From NCBI RefSeq assembly GCF_010671925.1, contig NZ_JAAHIH010000006.1, forward strand, positions 682,001-746,000: DNA of 64,000 bases, read 5' to 3'. The notes under the pieces were generated by a model. It did no database searches and was not told the origin of the DNA. It saw nothing but the letters and a program-made list of their open reading frames with translations. Shown piece by piece: positions 33,843 to 42,627 of the stretch (within the stretch, counting starts at the first letter, position 1; every line of letters starts with the position of its first letter). The position numbers and the translations under genes were made by a program. Source of the stretch: Moorena sp. SIOASIH. Its GTDB lineage: Bacteria > Cyanobacteriota > Cyanobacteriia > Cyanobacteriales > Coleofasciculaceae.

Positions 33843-34331
33843 ATGGCTCAGACAGATTCACCATTAGACCCCTTGGAAGAGGATAGCCATGGCGGTGGAA
33901 CTGACTCTATAGTATTGTGGACAGAGTTTCGATTTAGGCAATTCATGGCGAAAGTTGATCAAATCGCCAAAATTGAACAGATTTCCCCAGCATCCTTGGC
34001 ATATATAGGAGATGCTGTTTATGAACTTTATATCCGAACCCACTATCTGCTACCACCTAGGCGAATCTGTGACTATCATAACCAGGTAGTGGCTCACGTC
34101 AGAGCAGAAAGCCAAGCTAAGATTTTGCGTACGCTTGAACCTTACCTAACTGCTTCTGAAAAAGACGTTTTACGGCGCGGACGGAATGCTGCCACAAAGA
34201 GCCCCCGGCGTCTCAATCGAGAAATCTATCAACAAGCTAGTAGCTTAGAAACCTTACTGGGATACCTCTACCTTACTGATACTCAACGCTTGACCCAGTT
34301 ATTGGCTCATCTACAACTGGATACCCCATAA
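33843..34331 (+). CDS. mrnC: Mini-ribonuclease III
   Basis: Dimeric RNase III-fold nuclease without a double-strand-binding domain, known to process 23S rRNA precursor. Catalytic region SPASLAYIGDAVYELYIR with Asp57 and Glu61, then NQVVAHVRAESQAKIL, RRGRNAATKSPRRLN and the second acidic site in ASSLETLLGYLYL. The N-terminal 35 residues are a non-conserved acidic leader; a start at Met35 (MAKVDQI) is possible. rlmB follows 14 bases later: both act on 23S rRNA, the usual cyanobacterial pairing. Confidence 0.93.
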   Translation: MAQTDSPLDPLEEDSHGGGTDSIVLWTEFRFRQFMAKVDQIAKIEQISPASLAYIGDAVYELYIRTHYLLPPRRICDYHNQVVAHVRAESQAKILRTLEPYLTASEKDVLRRGRNAATKSPRRLNREIYQQASSLETLLGYLYLTDTQRLTQLLAHLQLDTP

Positions 34332-34345
34332 ATCCTAATTCTATT

Positions 34346-35389
34346 ATGGCTAATCAAAACCCCTCCTCTGATGCCTCCTCTGATGCTTCTGGTCAGATCA
34401 AGTCAGGGAAGTCCTCTGATCGGCAAGGTGAGAATAAAAAATTATCTCACTCAACCAATTCTCAAAAGAACGGCAAACCCCCTCGAAAAAACTACCACTC
34501 TCGAAAGCCACAGCCAAAACATTCCCATCACTCCGAGGAAACTCAGCCGAAGCAGCATGGGTACCCTAAATCAAAACTTGTAAGTAGCACAGAAGAAGAG
34601 AGTGACTTAATCTACGGGCGTCATTCAGTTCTAGCAGCTCTCCAAAACCAGCACCAGCTAAACCGAGTTTGGATTATTTCCCAGCTGCGTTACGATCCTC
34701 GCTTTCACTCCTTACTGGTTCAAGCCAAGGCCAACGGTACAGTAATTGATGAAGTAGCACCAAAACGCCTGAGCCAAATTACCAAAGGTGGTAACCATCA
34801 GGGTGTGGCAGCTCAAATTGCACCTTACCAGTACATAGATTTAAATGACTTAATTGACAAAGCAAAATGGGCAACTGAGCAGCCAGTATTATTGGCTTGT
34901 GATGGCATTAATGATCCTCAAAATTTAGGGGCGATTATTCGTACTGCAGAAGCTCTAGGGGCTCAAGGCTTAGTCATACCCCAACGCCGAGCTGTTGGTG
35001 TCACCTCAACTGTGATGAAAGTGGCAGCAGGAGCTCTAGAAACGTTTCCTATTGCCAGAGTTGTCAATCTCAGTAATGCCCTAGAGCAGTTGAAAGCTGC
35101 GGGCTTTTGGATTTACGGAACTGCTGCCGGCACTGGTAAACTTTTACACAAAGTTGATTTGACCGGTTCAGTAGTATTAGTAATAGGTTCAGAGGGGAAT
35201 GGTTTAAGCCTAAGGTCACAAAGCTGCTGTGACATGTTAGTCTCAATTCCATTACAGGGTAAGACCCCTAGCCTCAATGCCTCCATAGCAACTGCTATGG
35301 TGTTATATGAAACATATCGGCAGCGTTGGTCAGACTTACTGTATCTAGATACTAATTCCAATGAACAGATTGTGAAACAAGAAAAGTAA
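34346..35389 (+). CDS. rlmB: 23S rRNA (guanosine-2251-2'-O) methyltransferase RlmB (TrmH family)
   Basis: SpoU/TrmH knot methyltransferase. The C-terminal 260 residues are canonical: LIYGRHSVLAALQNQ, the substrate-binding L7Ae-like part, then DGINDPQNLGAIIRTAEALGAQG-type motif 1, GSEGNGLSLRS motif 2 and SLNASIATAMVLYE motif 3. The first 88 residues are a low-complexity, charged leader rich in Ser, Lys, His and Gln (KNYHSRKPQPKHSHH), longer than in most relatives and likely disordered, perhaps for RNA contact. Paired with mrnC. Confidence 0.93.
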   Translation: MANQNPSSDASSDASGQIKSGKSSDRQGENKKLSHSTNSQKNGKPPRKNYHSRKPQPKHSHHSEETQPKQHGYPKSKLVSSTEEESDLIYGRHSVLAALQNQHQLNRVWIISQLRYDPRFHSLLVQAKANGTVIDEVAPKRLSQITKGGNHQGVAAQIAPYQYIDLNDLIDKAKWATEQPVLLACDGINDPQNLGAIIRTAEALGAQGLVIPQRRAVGVTSTVMKVAAGALETFPIARVVNLSNALEQLKAAGFWIYGTAAGTGKLLHKVDLTGSVVLVIGSEGNGLSLRSQSCCDMLVSIPLQGKTPSLNASIATAMVLYETYRQRWSDLLYLDTNSNEQIVKQEK

Positions 35390-35449
35390 ATGGAGGATAA
35401 AAACGTTTAAAAGGCTATTAAATTAACAGCTTGAAACTAGGTAGATTTC

Positions 35450-35734
35450 ATGAAAGAAGCCTTAATCAAAATCTTCGACGTTTTAGGGTTAGCGTTTTGG
35501 GTGGAAATCATCACCGAAACCCCCAAGTGTACCTACTACTTTGGACCCTTTGTTAACCAGCAGGAGGCTGAGGCTGCCAAATATGGATACATTGAAGACT
35601 TAGAAGATGAAGGAGCTCAAGGCATCACGGTAACTCTCAAACGCTGCAAACCCAATAGACTAACAATTTTTGATGAGTTGCCAGAACAAACTGAACTGGA
35701 GAAATCCTCTAGCTTAAGTAAGCCTATTTTTTGA
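35450..35734 (+). CDS. DUF1816-domain protein
   Basis: A small cyanobacterial family found near phycobilisome or photosynthesis genes, with a CpcD-like fold reported for relatives. Visible: FWVEIITETPKCTYYFGPFV, QQEAEAAKYGYIEDLEDEGAQ and ITVTLKRCKPNRLTIFDEL. At 94 residues it is normal. It follows rlmB by 60 bases on the same strand but is functionally unrelated as far as known. Confidence 0.92.
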   Translation: MKEALIKIFDVLGLAFWVEIITETPKCTYYFGPFVNQQEAEAAKYGYIEDLEDEGAQGITVTLKRCKPNRLTIFDELPEQTELEKSSSLSKPIF

Positions 35735-35841
35735 GAAAGTATGAAGTTTAACCTGTAGGGTGTTAAGTGTGAAGGATGAAAACGCTCTAATACTCTATAC
35801 TTAGAAGTATGAGCTCGCACTTACTCACCTCGTAAGGTAAT

Positions 35842-36411
35842 TTAAAGCGGCAAAGCTAACTCAAAGTTAGGCAGAATATTTTCCCCTGACAAAGTAACAG
35901 TAAATTTAACAGTTTCAACAGCTTGATTGGGACGATATATTTCAACCTCTTTGCCTTGGGGGTTAATTAACCAGCCTAAACATAAACCACTGTTCAAATA
36001 TTCTTGCATCTTTTCCTGTAGAGGCTTGAGCGAATCAGTGCGAGAGCGTAGTTCAATCACGAAGTCCGGACAAATGGGGGGAAATCCCTCCTGTTGTTCA
36101 GGGGTTAAACTTTCCCAGCGGTCTAGCCTGATCCAAGCAGCATCAGGGGATCGATCTCCTCCATTAGGTAAGCGAAAAATAGTTGAGGAGCTAAACACTT
36201 GACCTAGTTTGGTTTGATTATTCCATAACCACAACAGACTGATTAGACTTGCTTCTCGATTTCCACTACGTCCGCCTACAGGTGGCATGATGATTAGCTC
36301 TCCTTTGGCATTACGCTCAAGTTGTAGATTCTGATTTGCCTGACATAGATTGTGGAATTGTTGATCGGTTAGGTTGACTCTCTCTAGGTTAAGAACAACA
36401 GGCTGCATCAT
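35842..36411 (-). CDS. Uma2-family PD-(D/E)XK endonuclease
   Basis: Third Uma2 gene here. NLERVNLTDQQFHNLC, RNAKGELIIMPPVGGRSGNRE, SPDAAWIRLDRWESL (core Asp) and CPDFVIELRSRTDSL (the ExR/Q site) are typical, as is CLGWLINPQGKEVEIYRP. The frame extends to 36450, but that extension runs into a perfect 25-bp inverted repeat. I prefer ATG 36411 or 36408, giving about 189 residues. Confidence 0.92.
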   Translation of the reverse strand: MMQPVVLNLERVNLTDQQFHNLCQANQNLQLERNAKGELIIMPPVGGRSGNREASLISLLWLWNNQTKLGQVFSSSTIFRLPNGGDRSPDAAWIRLDRWESLTPEQQEGFPPICPDFVIELRSRTDSLKPLQEKMQEYLNSGLCLGWLINPQGKEVEIYRPNQAVETVKFTVTLSGENILPNFELALPL

Positions 36412-36432
36412 GACTGTCTCCTTAGCTGTCCG

Positions 36433-36485
36433 GCAAAATTCATCCCACACCTAATGCATAGCATTAGGTGTGGGATGAATTTTGC
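36433..36485. repeat. Perfect 25-bp inverted repeat (long hairpin)
   Basis: Arms 36433-36457 and 36461-36485 are exact complements around ATA. They begin GCAAAATTCATCCC and end CACCTAATGC. It lies just upstream of the Uma2 start, and either strand would form a very stable hairpin. No T-run follows. Confidence 0.95.
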
Positions 36486-36610
36486 ACAGGGTATTAATAA
36501 AATTGCTATAATATATTCTGATAAACAAAGCCGTTCGCGTAGCGTGGCCTACGGCCTTAAATGCTGGTTTGTCAGCCACTAAAAAACAGAACTTATTGTA
36601 TTGTTTCGGC

Positions 36611-36854
36611 GGGTCGGGGCATCCCGGAGAGGAAACCTTAGAATAGGGCAGCCTTAATCATAAAGTTTTAACCCTTTACCCATAACCGACTAACCATAAA
36701 GGCTGCCCTATTCTTGCGGTAACTTCTGACCGTGTCGTTAATAAAGCAAGCCTACGTATCCGTTCGCGCAGGGTCGGCGAAAGCCGATACCGTTGGGTGG
36801 AGTTGGTAAGAAGCCCACACTGTAATCTTTGATGAGCGTGTGGGAGTATGTCAC
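36611..36854 (+). ncRNA. Structured RNA, HEARO/IscB omega-RNA-like, copy 1 (orphan)
   Basis: Landmarks: a perfect 15-bp stem (GAATAGGGCAGCCTT 36641-36655 with 36699-36713), then GCGGTAACTTCTGACC, GTCGTTAATAAAGC, a TCGGC-GAAA-GCCGA tetraloop hairpin (36774-36787), CGTTGGGTGGAGTTGG and a final hairpin CCCACAC/GTGTGGG (36814-36844) ending GGGAGTATGTCAC. This order matches my memory of HEARO RNA, the guide RNA of IscB nucleases. No HNH/IscB gene follows, so it would be a stand-alone copy. The strand is inferred from the motif order. A second copy is at 42103. Confidence 0.65.
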
Positions 36855-37308
36855 TGGAATGATTAATATCAAGTCAGGTTGAATACCCATAATTACAGGG
36901 AGGGTGGGAAGTGTGGGGAGATGGGGAGATGGGGAGATGAAAAAAATCTCCGACTATACCTTACTCCTTTGCTTCAGCATAGCTGCCTTCAGCATAGCTG
37001 CCTTCGATTCCCCAAAGTGTAAGTATTCAACCTAAGATGATATTACTGCTGATAGCTGTTTGCATTTGCTTATACCAAGTTGCGCTCAAAGGTACAACTT
37101 TCTCTTCCCCCAATCTCCCCATCTCCCCATCTCCCCATCTCCCCATCTCCCTATCCTCATAAGGGTAGGTTTTTTACAAAGACCTCAAGTGTGGGGCGTG
37201 GGGTGTAGGGTGACCGGGTGTGGGGGCTCTAAGTCTAGTGACCATGTGCTGGAAATTTGGGATACAATTACGTGGAGTTTTTAGCAAGCAAAAATACTTA
37301 ATATAAAC
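36855..37308. repeat. Spacer with MITE family 2 copy c and half repeats
   Basis: A family-2 element spans 36866-37042 (ends ATATCAAGTCAGGTTGAATA and, read inward, ATATCATCTTAGGTTGAATA). Then come CATCTCCC repeats (about 37112-37152) and a half copy of the TAGGGTGACCGGGTGTGGG end (37204). No gene is supported. Confidence 0.65.
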
Positions 37309-37521
37309 ATGTTAACTTCTTCCGAGCATAGGACAGATTTATCCAATGCCCACTGGCAGAGCAATTGCCGTTCTGTTGTCACTGGTGACCCCCAGCTGAA
37401 GAAATTGATGACATCATATGGGGTTGACCACCAAGTAAAGTACCTTCATTTACAGGCAGAAGTTGAATCCCTGTGGCAGCAGCAGCAACTACTCAAGCAA
37501 CAACGGTTGGTTTTGGGTTGA
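37309..37521 (+). CDS. Small conserved cyanobacterial protein (70 aa)
   Basis: The C-terminal half (GVDHQVKYLHLQAEVESLWQ then QQQLLKQQRL) is an amphipathic coiled-coil-like helix that I associate with a small conserved cyanobacterial family without known role. The N-terminal part (SSEHRTDLSNAHWQSN) is polar. ATG 37309 is the first Met; there is no strong Shine-Dalgarno. A single gene between repeat blocks. Confidence 0.65.
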   Translation: MLTSSEHRTDLSNAHWQSNCRSVVTGDPQLKKLMTSYGVDHQVKYLHLQAEVESLWQQQQLLKQQRLVLG

Positions 37522-37573
37522 ACCAATGCTGTTAAGTACAAGTATTAAAGTACAAGTATTATAAGTACAAGCA

Positions 37574-39958
37574 TTACTCAAAACGCTGATGCTTCGCTGA
37601 CCAACGCTTAAGGCTATAGTTATTCGGTTCATCAATGACTATAGCCGCAGGACCCCCATCCCCTAAATCTGCGATCGCAGTCATGGAGCTGCTGGCATCT
37701 TGGGAAAATTCGCTGTATAGTAAGGCTCCTGTGTCAGAAAAAATCATGGTGCGGGGTTTGTAGATAGTAGTTGCCCGATTTGTATCCATCCCGTCATTAC
37801 TACTATCCGATATACCAACCTCTGTAGATTCTGAGGTAACCGATATTTCTTGATATAAGGTTAGCACCGCTTCCGGCTGGTTGTTGCCAGTCAGCTCGAT
37901 CGGTCTAACTGACCAATGCCCGATCTCCTGAAGCATCATTGGTAAACTAGGAAGGGGTCCTGGGGAGAACTGACCACTGTTGATTAACTCCTGCCAGAGT
38001 ACTGGCAGCATGGCTGACACCGATTCAGGGTTAAGGTGGTAGAGTGCTGACAAATTGATCGCACTTGGGTCTAACCAGCGCACTGCCGTCTCGGTGTGTG
38101 CTAGCAGGTGCTGATTAGAGCCATCAACAGCTAGGGCTTCACTAGGGAATTTCCCACCTGCTGCCAACAGCTTAATCACCCCTTCCTGGTAGGAAACCCC
38201 TTTGACTGTTGCTGTGGTTGATTGCTGGATACCATTCTCACTCCAAAGGCTAATCCGAATCTGGGGGTCAACGTCTAAGCCCAAATATCGCCACAATCGC
38301 TTTCCCTTCGTCAAAGTGGGCAGCCGTAAATCAGAAAACGGCATCCACCGCCAACCCTGACCATCGTGAAATGCTTTTACCTGTACTTGATACCAAACTT
38401 GCTCGGGGTTTTTTTGTAGAGTGACAGAGACAGATGGACACGGGGACAGGGGTGAAACTGCTATACTCTCTTCCTCTGCTACAGAAACCAATTCAGTACT
38501 GTCCTGTTGCCTTTGGCAGTGCTGTTCTCCTATTCCCCCATCTCCATCTTCTGGTTGCAGCCAATCCGTTGCGTTGACAGTTTGAATGATTTCTGAATTG
38601 CCAACCAGTTGACTGAAGTGCCTGACGATGGCTGGAAGTGGGTTTAAGGCATTGTCCAGATGGTTGAGGAGTTGGTAAACCTGGGGATTAGTTTGGGGTA
38701 ATTCCTTAACCCATGCGATCGCTTTTTGAGGGTCTTCCTTGGCTGCCAAAATCAACCCTCCCCAAACTTGCACATTGCTGTCATCAGGATTGACCTCTAG
38801 AGCTGCTTCCACCCGCCCCCACAATCCCCCAGAATCGGTCTTTAGCATAGTCATAATATCCCCTAACTGAGCACCATTGACTGCGGTCTGAAACACTGTT
38901 TTTGCCTCCGCCCAGCGACCATCCAGGAGATAGGCAAAGATAGCCGCATTCGCACTTGCCCAAATTTGATTTGCCTGAGACTCGGTGACCTGAGCGTGCA
39001 GTTTAACCAAATCCATTTGGGATTGAGCCTCTGCTGACCAGTGTTTTGGTCTCTGTTGGTTCAACCATTGCCAAGCATCAGACCACAAACCATGACGCGC
39101 TAGGATTAAACCATTGCGATATGGTAAGGTATCTATCGCTGCTTGGGTCAGGGAAATTTCCTCTAGATAAATGGGGTTGGGAACAAAAGAGCGAGGTTTA
39201 ATTTGGTAAACCTTGAACTGGGGTTCCAAGCCTACAGTATGATTAACCACTAATTCTGGAGTAGCAGCACCCGTCACTTCCTGCCAATAGGGAGAACGTT
39301 CATTAGGGCTTGTCCACTCCAACATCATACTCAGGTGTGTCTGGTCCGGATTGTAGTGAATAATTTGTCCATAGCTTGAGGGTGTATTCTCTGAGACCAC
39401 TTGACCCGAGAGGTTGAACCAAAACCCTTCCTCTAAAGCTTGTTGTTCGAAACGATCGAGTTTAGTTAACGGTAGTGAACGGGAGACACTAGCATCCCCC
39501 GATGCTGTGTTCACTTGGGTAGACAGCACAAAATATTCGACCGGGGCAGTGATAGGCAGCTGACTAACTAGCTGATAATACTGCTGTTGTCTATTGCTTT
39601 TTTCAAGGGGCTGATAGACTCTCAGTTCCACAATCTGGTCACAATTAGTTTGGCATGATGGTGGTGATGCCAAAATGGGTAGCAGCAACTCAGAGTTAAG
39701 GGCAAGGGGTGTTCCCGCCGTTAGTCCATTTTCACGAATCTCCCCTTGAATTTGGGCAAATGTCTGGGCAGATGAGGGAACAGTTTCGGGGATACGAGCC
39801 CAACTCGGCAAAATGTGATTGATCCAGACAATCGAATCAGGGTCAATAATTAACATAACCGCCACCCAGATACTACCGGCAATGATACCGCTAGTGGTGA
39901 TTAAGGCAGCGATCGGGCCCAAGGTTGTTAACCAACCACCTCTATTAGACTTTTGCAC
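37574..39958 (-). CDS. Membrane-anchored conserved protein with large extracytoplasmic domain
   Basis: 794 residues. One N-terminal transmembrane helix (LGPIAALITTSGIIAGSIWV and on, about 13-37) precedes a long soluble region. I see no enzyme motif. A C-terminal segment contains LYQEISVTSESTE and, at the end, FSDTGALLYSEF, AIADLGDGGPAAIVIDEP and YSLKRWSAKHQRFE, like the repeat (FG-GAP-type) proteins that report on other membrane complexes. The middle is alpha-helical (TPR-like: ARHGLWSDAWQWLNQQ, LDGRWAEAKTVFQTAV). I believe it is a cyanobacterial conserved hypothetical protein. Confidence 0.8.
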   Translation of the reverse strand: MQKSNRGGWLTTLGPIAALITTSGIIAGSIWVAVMLIIDPDSIVWINHILPSWARIPETVPSSAQTFAQIQGEIRENGLTAGTPLALNSELLLPILASPPSCQTNCDQIVELRVYQPLEKSNRQQQYYQLVSQLPITAPVEYFVLSTQVNTASGDASVSRSLPLTKLDRFEQQALEEGFWFNLSGQVVSENTPSSYGQIIHYNPDQTHLSMMLEWTSPNERSPYWQEVTGAATPELVVNHTVGLEPQFKVYQIKPRSFVPNPIYLEEISLTQAAIDTLPYRNGLILARHGLWSDAWQWLNQQRPKHWSAEAQSQMDLVKLHAQVTESQANQIWASANAAIFAYLLDGRWAEAKTVFQTAVNGAQLGDIMTMLKTDSGGLWGRVEAALEVNPDDSNVQVWGGLILAAKEDPQKAIAWVKELPQTNPQVYQLLNHLDNALNPLPAIVRHFSQLVGNSEIIQTVNATDWLQPEDGDGGIGEQHCQRQQDSTELVSVAEEESIAVSPLSPCPSVSVTLQKNPEQVWYQVQVKAFHDGQGWRWMPFSDLRLPTLTKGKRLWRYLGLDVDPQIRISLWSENGIQQSTTATVKGVSYQEGVIKLLAAGGKFPSEALAVDGSNQHLLAHTETAVRWLDPSAINLSALYHLNPESVSAMLPVLWQELINSGQFSPGPLPSLPMMLQEIGHWSVRPIELTGNNQPEAVLTLYQEISVTSESTEVGISDSSNDGMDTNRATTIYKPRTMIFSDTGALLYSEFSQDASSSMTAIADLGDGGPAAIVIDEPNNYSLKRWSAKHQRFE

Positions 39959-40126
39959 TGATGTTTTAATGGTTTATCTTTCCAGTTTTTTCCTAGTTTG
40001 AAAAAAATCTTGGGGGCAATAGATAGTAATTAGCCAAATAGTACAGTTTTCTGGACTTAAAGGCTAATTGTCCATGTCTTTGTCATTCCCCCTTGCTCAA
40101 TCTAAAACAAGTGCACCCTAAACCCT

Positions 40127-41341
40127 TCAACCTGTGATTACCTGCTCATATAGTTCACCAGCACGTTCCCAAGTATATTTCTGTTCAATATACCCTCGCC
40201 CATTTTCAGACAGTTGCTTACGGAGCTGGCGGTCTTCAAATAACCGACTAATGGCATAAACATATTCTGTTGTATCATTTGCTCGCAATGCCCGCAAAGG
40301 GACATCCCCGCCATCAACTGTCAATCCCTCCAAACCGCGATCGCTTCCCACCACCGGTACTCCCGCTGCCATCGCTTCCAGAGTTTTATTTTTTACCCCA
40401 AATCCACTCTGCATTGGCACCACAAATATGGTTGCCTTATGAAGGTGGTCTACTAAAGAAGGCACCGAGCCAGTTACACTAATCCCTGGTATCTCTTCTA
40501 ACTCTAGCACCGCCTGCACCGGTTTGGGTCCGACTAATTCTAGCTTGGTATCACCATAGCGCTCTGTAATTGCTGGGAACACATCTAGGCTAAAATAACG
40601 AGCCGCTTTGATGTTTAGTGGGTTATCCATCGGCCCAGTAAACACTAATCTGTGTCCACCAGGATCAGAGATGCGTCTGGGAAATACATTAACATCAACC
40701 CCATTAGAAATCAATGTAATTTTGCTTTCTAGATCAAATGATTCTATTTGCCGTCGATCTTCGGCTGTTGTGACTACAATGTCCGTAAATTTAGAACAAT
40801 ATAGCTCTTCATAGCGACGTAATAGGGGCAAATTTAACTGGTCTTTTAGCTGATTGTCTGATGTTTTGGTTTCCAGCTTGTCCAGGGATTTCCGGTATAC
40901 AGAATGATGAATATTCACCACAGTTCGCAGCTGATTCCGCCACTCTGGTCGCACATAAATTTCATTGGTACTGTGTTCACAGGTAATCAGGTCAAATTGT
41001 CCTGCCTCCACAGCCTGATCCAGCCATTGCTGCATTGGAGTTGAGTAGAGTTGGAGCACTTTTTGGGGGGTTCCCTGTTGCAAAATGGTACTCCAGCGCT
41101 GTAATTTCTCCTTTAAGCCTTCCTCTTGTTCTGATGGCTGCGGTTGGGGAAAAATCACCAGTTCTTCCACCCACTGCTGCAATTTTTCTACCTCAATGTC
41201 CGTGATCTCCTCAGAACGTTGAGTAACCAAGGTGATAGCATGACGCTCACTCAGGTACTTGAGTAAATTAAACGTCCTGACCTGAGTTGCCCCCCGCGTT
41301 GGCGGATAGGGAAAGGTTGTGGAGATCATTAGAATCTTCAT
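40127..41341 (-). CDS. Family 4 glycosyltransferase (paralogue A)
   Basis: Transfers a sugar from a nucleotide-sugar donor during exopolysaccharide or glycan synthesis. GT-B fold with an N-terminal acceptor domain (MKILMISTTFPYPPTRGATQ) and a C-terminal donor domain: LVFTGPMDNPLNIKAARYF, GITVTGSV-like ISVTGSVPSLVDHLHKA, and the E-x7-E-like block NKTLEAMAAGVPVVGSDRGLEGL. At 404 residues it is full length. The gene at 42628 is a close paralogue (the same blocks in the same order), so this pair arose by duplication. The 1.3 kb between them are filled with mobile repeats and an orphan RNA. Confidence 0.92.
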   Translation of the reverse strand: MKILMISTTFPYPPTRGATQVRTFNLLKYLSERHAITLVTQRSEEITDIEVEKLQQWVEELVIFPQPQPSEQEEGLKEKLQRWSTILQQGTPQKVLQLYSTPMQQWLDQAVEAGQFDLITCEHSTNEIYVRPEWRNQLRTVVNIHHSVYRKSLDKLETKTSDNQLKDQLNLPLLRRYEELYCSKFTDIVVTTAEDRRQIESFDLESKITLISNGVDVNVFPRRISDPGGHRLVFTGPMDNPLNIKAARYFSLDVFPAITERYGDTKLELVGPKPVQAVLELEEIPGISVTGSVPSLVDHLHKATIFVVPMQSGFGVKNKTLEAMAAGVPVVGSDRGLEGLTVDGGDVPLRALRANDTTEYVYAISRLFEDRQLRKQLSENGRGYIEQKYTWERAGELYEQVITG

Positions 41342-42102
41342 AGGACGTTACTACTTGGACAAATAATTGGCAACAAGGAAAGTGCAGGCAATAATTCATT
41401 CTTATCTCACTTTTTACCTGAGTTAAGGATTAATTTATTTATACTATTTAAAATTTTTATAAACTTTTATTAACATTTCGTCATTTTAATTTACTCCAAC
41501 TTCTTATTTATTGATGCAATAGCGAGTGGGAGAAACCCCCTGTTCCCTTGCTGCATCGCTGTATCAAATCCGTGATAATCGATATTGCCAAGGTTGGGTT
41601 TTTTGATAATTCTGATTACTCTAGAGTAATTCCCGATTACCTATTACCCAAAACCCGAAAAACAACGAAAAAGAAAACTACCGAAAAAATCGGAAAGTAT
41701 AAATGTATTATATCTTCATACCAATACATTTATACTAATTGTGAATTTTCCTCTAGAAAATATAGTTAAAAATTCAAATTTACCGATTTACCAAACACCA
41801 GGCAGCTTAATCTCCCTATGACTTCCAGTCACGGTGATTTATAGGGGTTTGCCACCGTTACGGAGTTTCCCTACTCTCGGAGGTTTTTAGCTTCATCCGC
41901 GCTTATGCCCCACGTCCGCACCGTTCGCGCCGCGCGGCGACCTAAGAGCAAGGTCGGCGTGGGATGAATGGCGGACAGGAACTTTGATACTTTGTTTGTT
42001 ACCGTCTATAATGAAGATAGTAGGGTAATCAAATTAAGAGCTAACCGCCACCTAATAACTGCAAATACTAACTGAAAATAGAACGAGTTGTATTGTTCCG
42101 GT
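41342..42102. other. Spacer between the two glycosyltransferase genes, repeat remnants
   Basis: A diverged GATGCA...CTGCATCGC repeat is at about 41514-41565. The frame at 41548-41769 is AT-rich and lacks protein character. About 41820-41975 holds a GC-rich stretch with TTCGCG-type repeats. No gene supported. Confidence 0.5.
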
Positions 42103-42613
42103 GGGTCGGGGCATCGGGTGCATCTCAGTGTCTTGATGCAGTCGCTCATGGGGGAAACCCCCAAGACCGCGCTGCATCGCTTTTGCAATTAGGCAAAAAT
42201 TCGGGAGAAAATTCCCGCGCCCCCGCCCCACACTCCCCACACTTGCGATCTTTTTTACAAATATGAGATGCACCCGGGGCATCCCGGAGACGAAACCTGA
42301 TCAGAGGGTCGCCTTAATCAATAAGTTTTAACCAAAGGTGCGCTTCCCGTTCTCCGTAGGAGACGCGGGGCGCGTTCGGCGAATTAAATTCGCTCAAGGT
42401 GCGCGCCTCTTTTCTGCATAGCCTGCTAACCATAAAGGCGACCCTCTGAATGCGGTAACTTCTGACCGTGTCGTCAATAAAGCTTGCCGTTCGCGTAGCG
42501 TGGCCTTTGGCCTTGTATCCGTTCGCGCAGCGTCGGCGAAAGCCGATACCGTTGGGTGGAGTTGGCAAGAAGCCCACACTGTAATCTCTGATGAGCGTGT
42601 GGGAGTATGTCAC
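42103..42613 (+). ncRNA. Structured RNA, HEARO/IscB omega-RNA-like, copy 2 (interrupted)
   Basis: Same landmarks as copy 1 in the same order: stem TCAGAGGGTCGCCTT (42301-42315) with 42434-42448, GGTAACTTCTGACC, GTCGTCAATAAAGC, TCGGC-GAAA-GCCGA (42533-42546), CCGTTGGGTGGAGTTGG and CCCACAC/GTGTGGG. The long stem differs from copy 1 at several positions on both arms yet stays fully paired, which is covariation. Three insertions expand it: a 160-base MITE at 42116, a repeat-rich segment in the main loop, and a GTTCGCGTAGCGTGGCC repeat near 42489. Ends 15 bases before the 3' end of the glycosyltransferase gene. Confidence 0.65.
42116..42275. mobile_element. MITE with GGGTGCATCTCA ends and 8-bp target duplication
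   Basis: Perfect 12-base inverted ends, GGGTGCATCTCA and TGAGATGCACCC. It is flanked on both sides by GGGGCATC (42108-42115 and 42276-42283). Copy 1 of the RNA has a single GGGGCATC at the matching place (36616-36623), so the empty site is known. The interior includes a GATGCAGTCGCTCATGGGGG repeat and no ORF. Confidence 0.9.
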
Positions 42614-42627
42614 ATGAACAGATTTCA

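Noticed and set aside
37060..37284. ORF of 74 codons
   Set aside because: Translates the CATCTCCC repeats (ISPSPHLP words), a repeat artefact.
41548..41769. ORF of 73 codons
   Set aside because: Lysine- and serine-rich translation of AT-rich spacer, no Shine-Dalgarno, no protein-like pattern.
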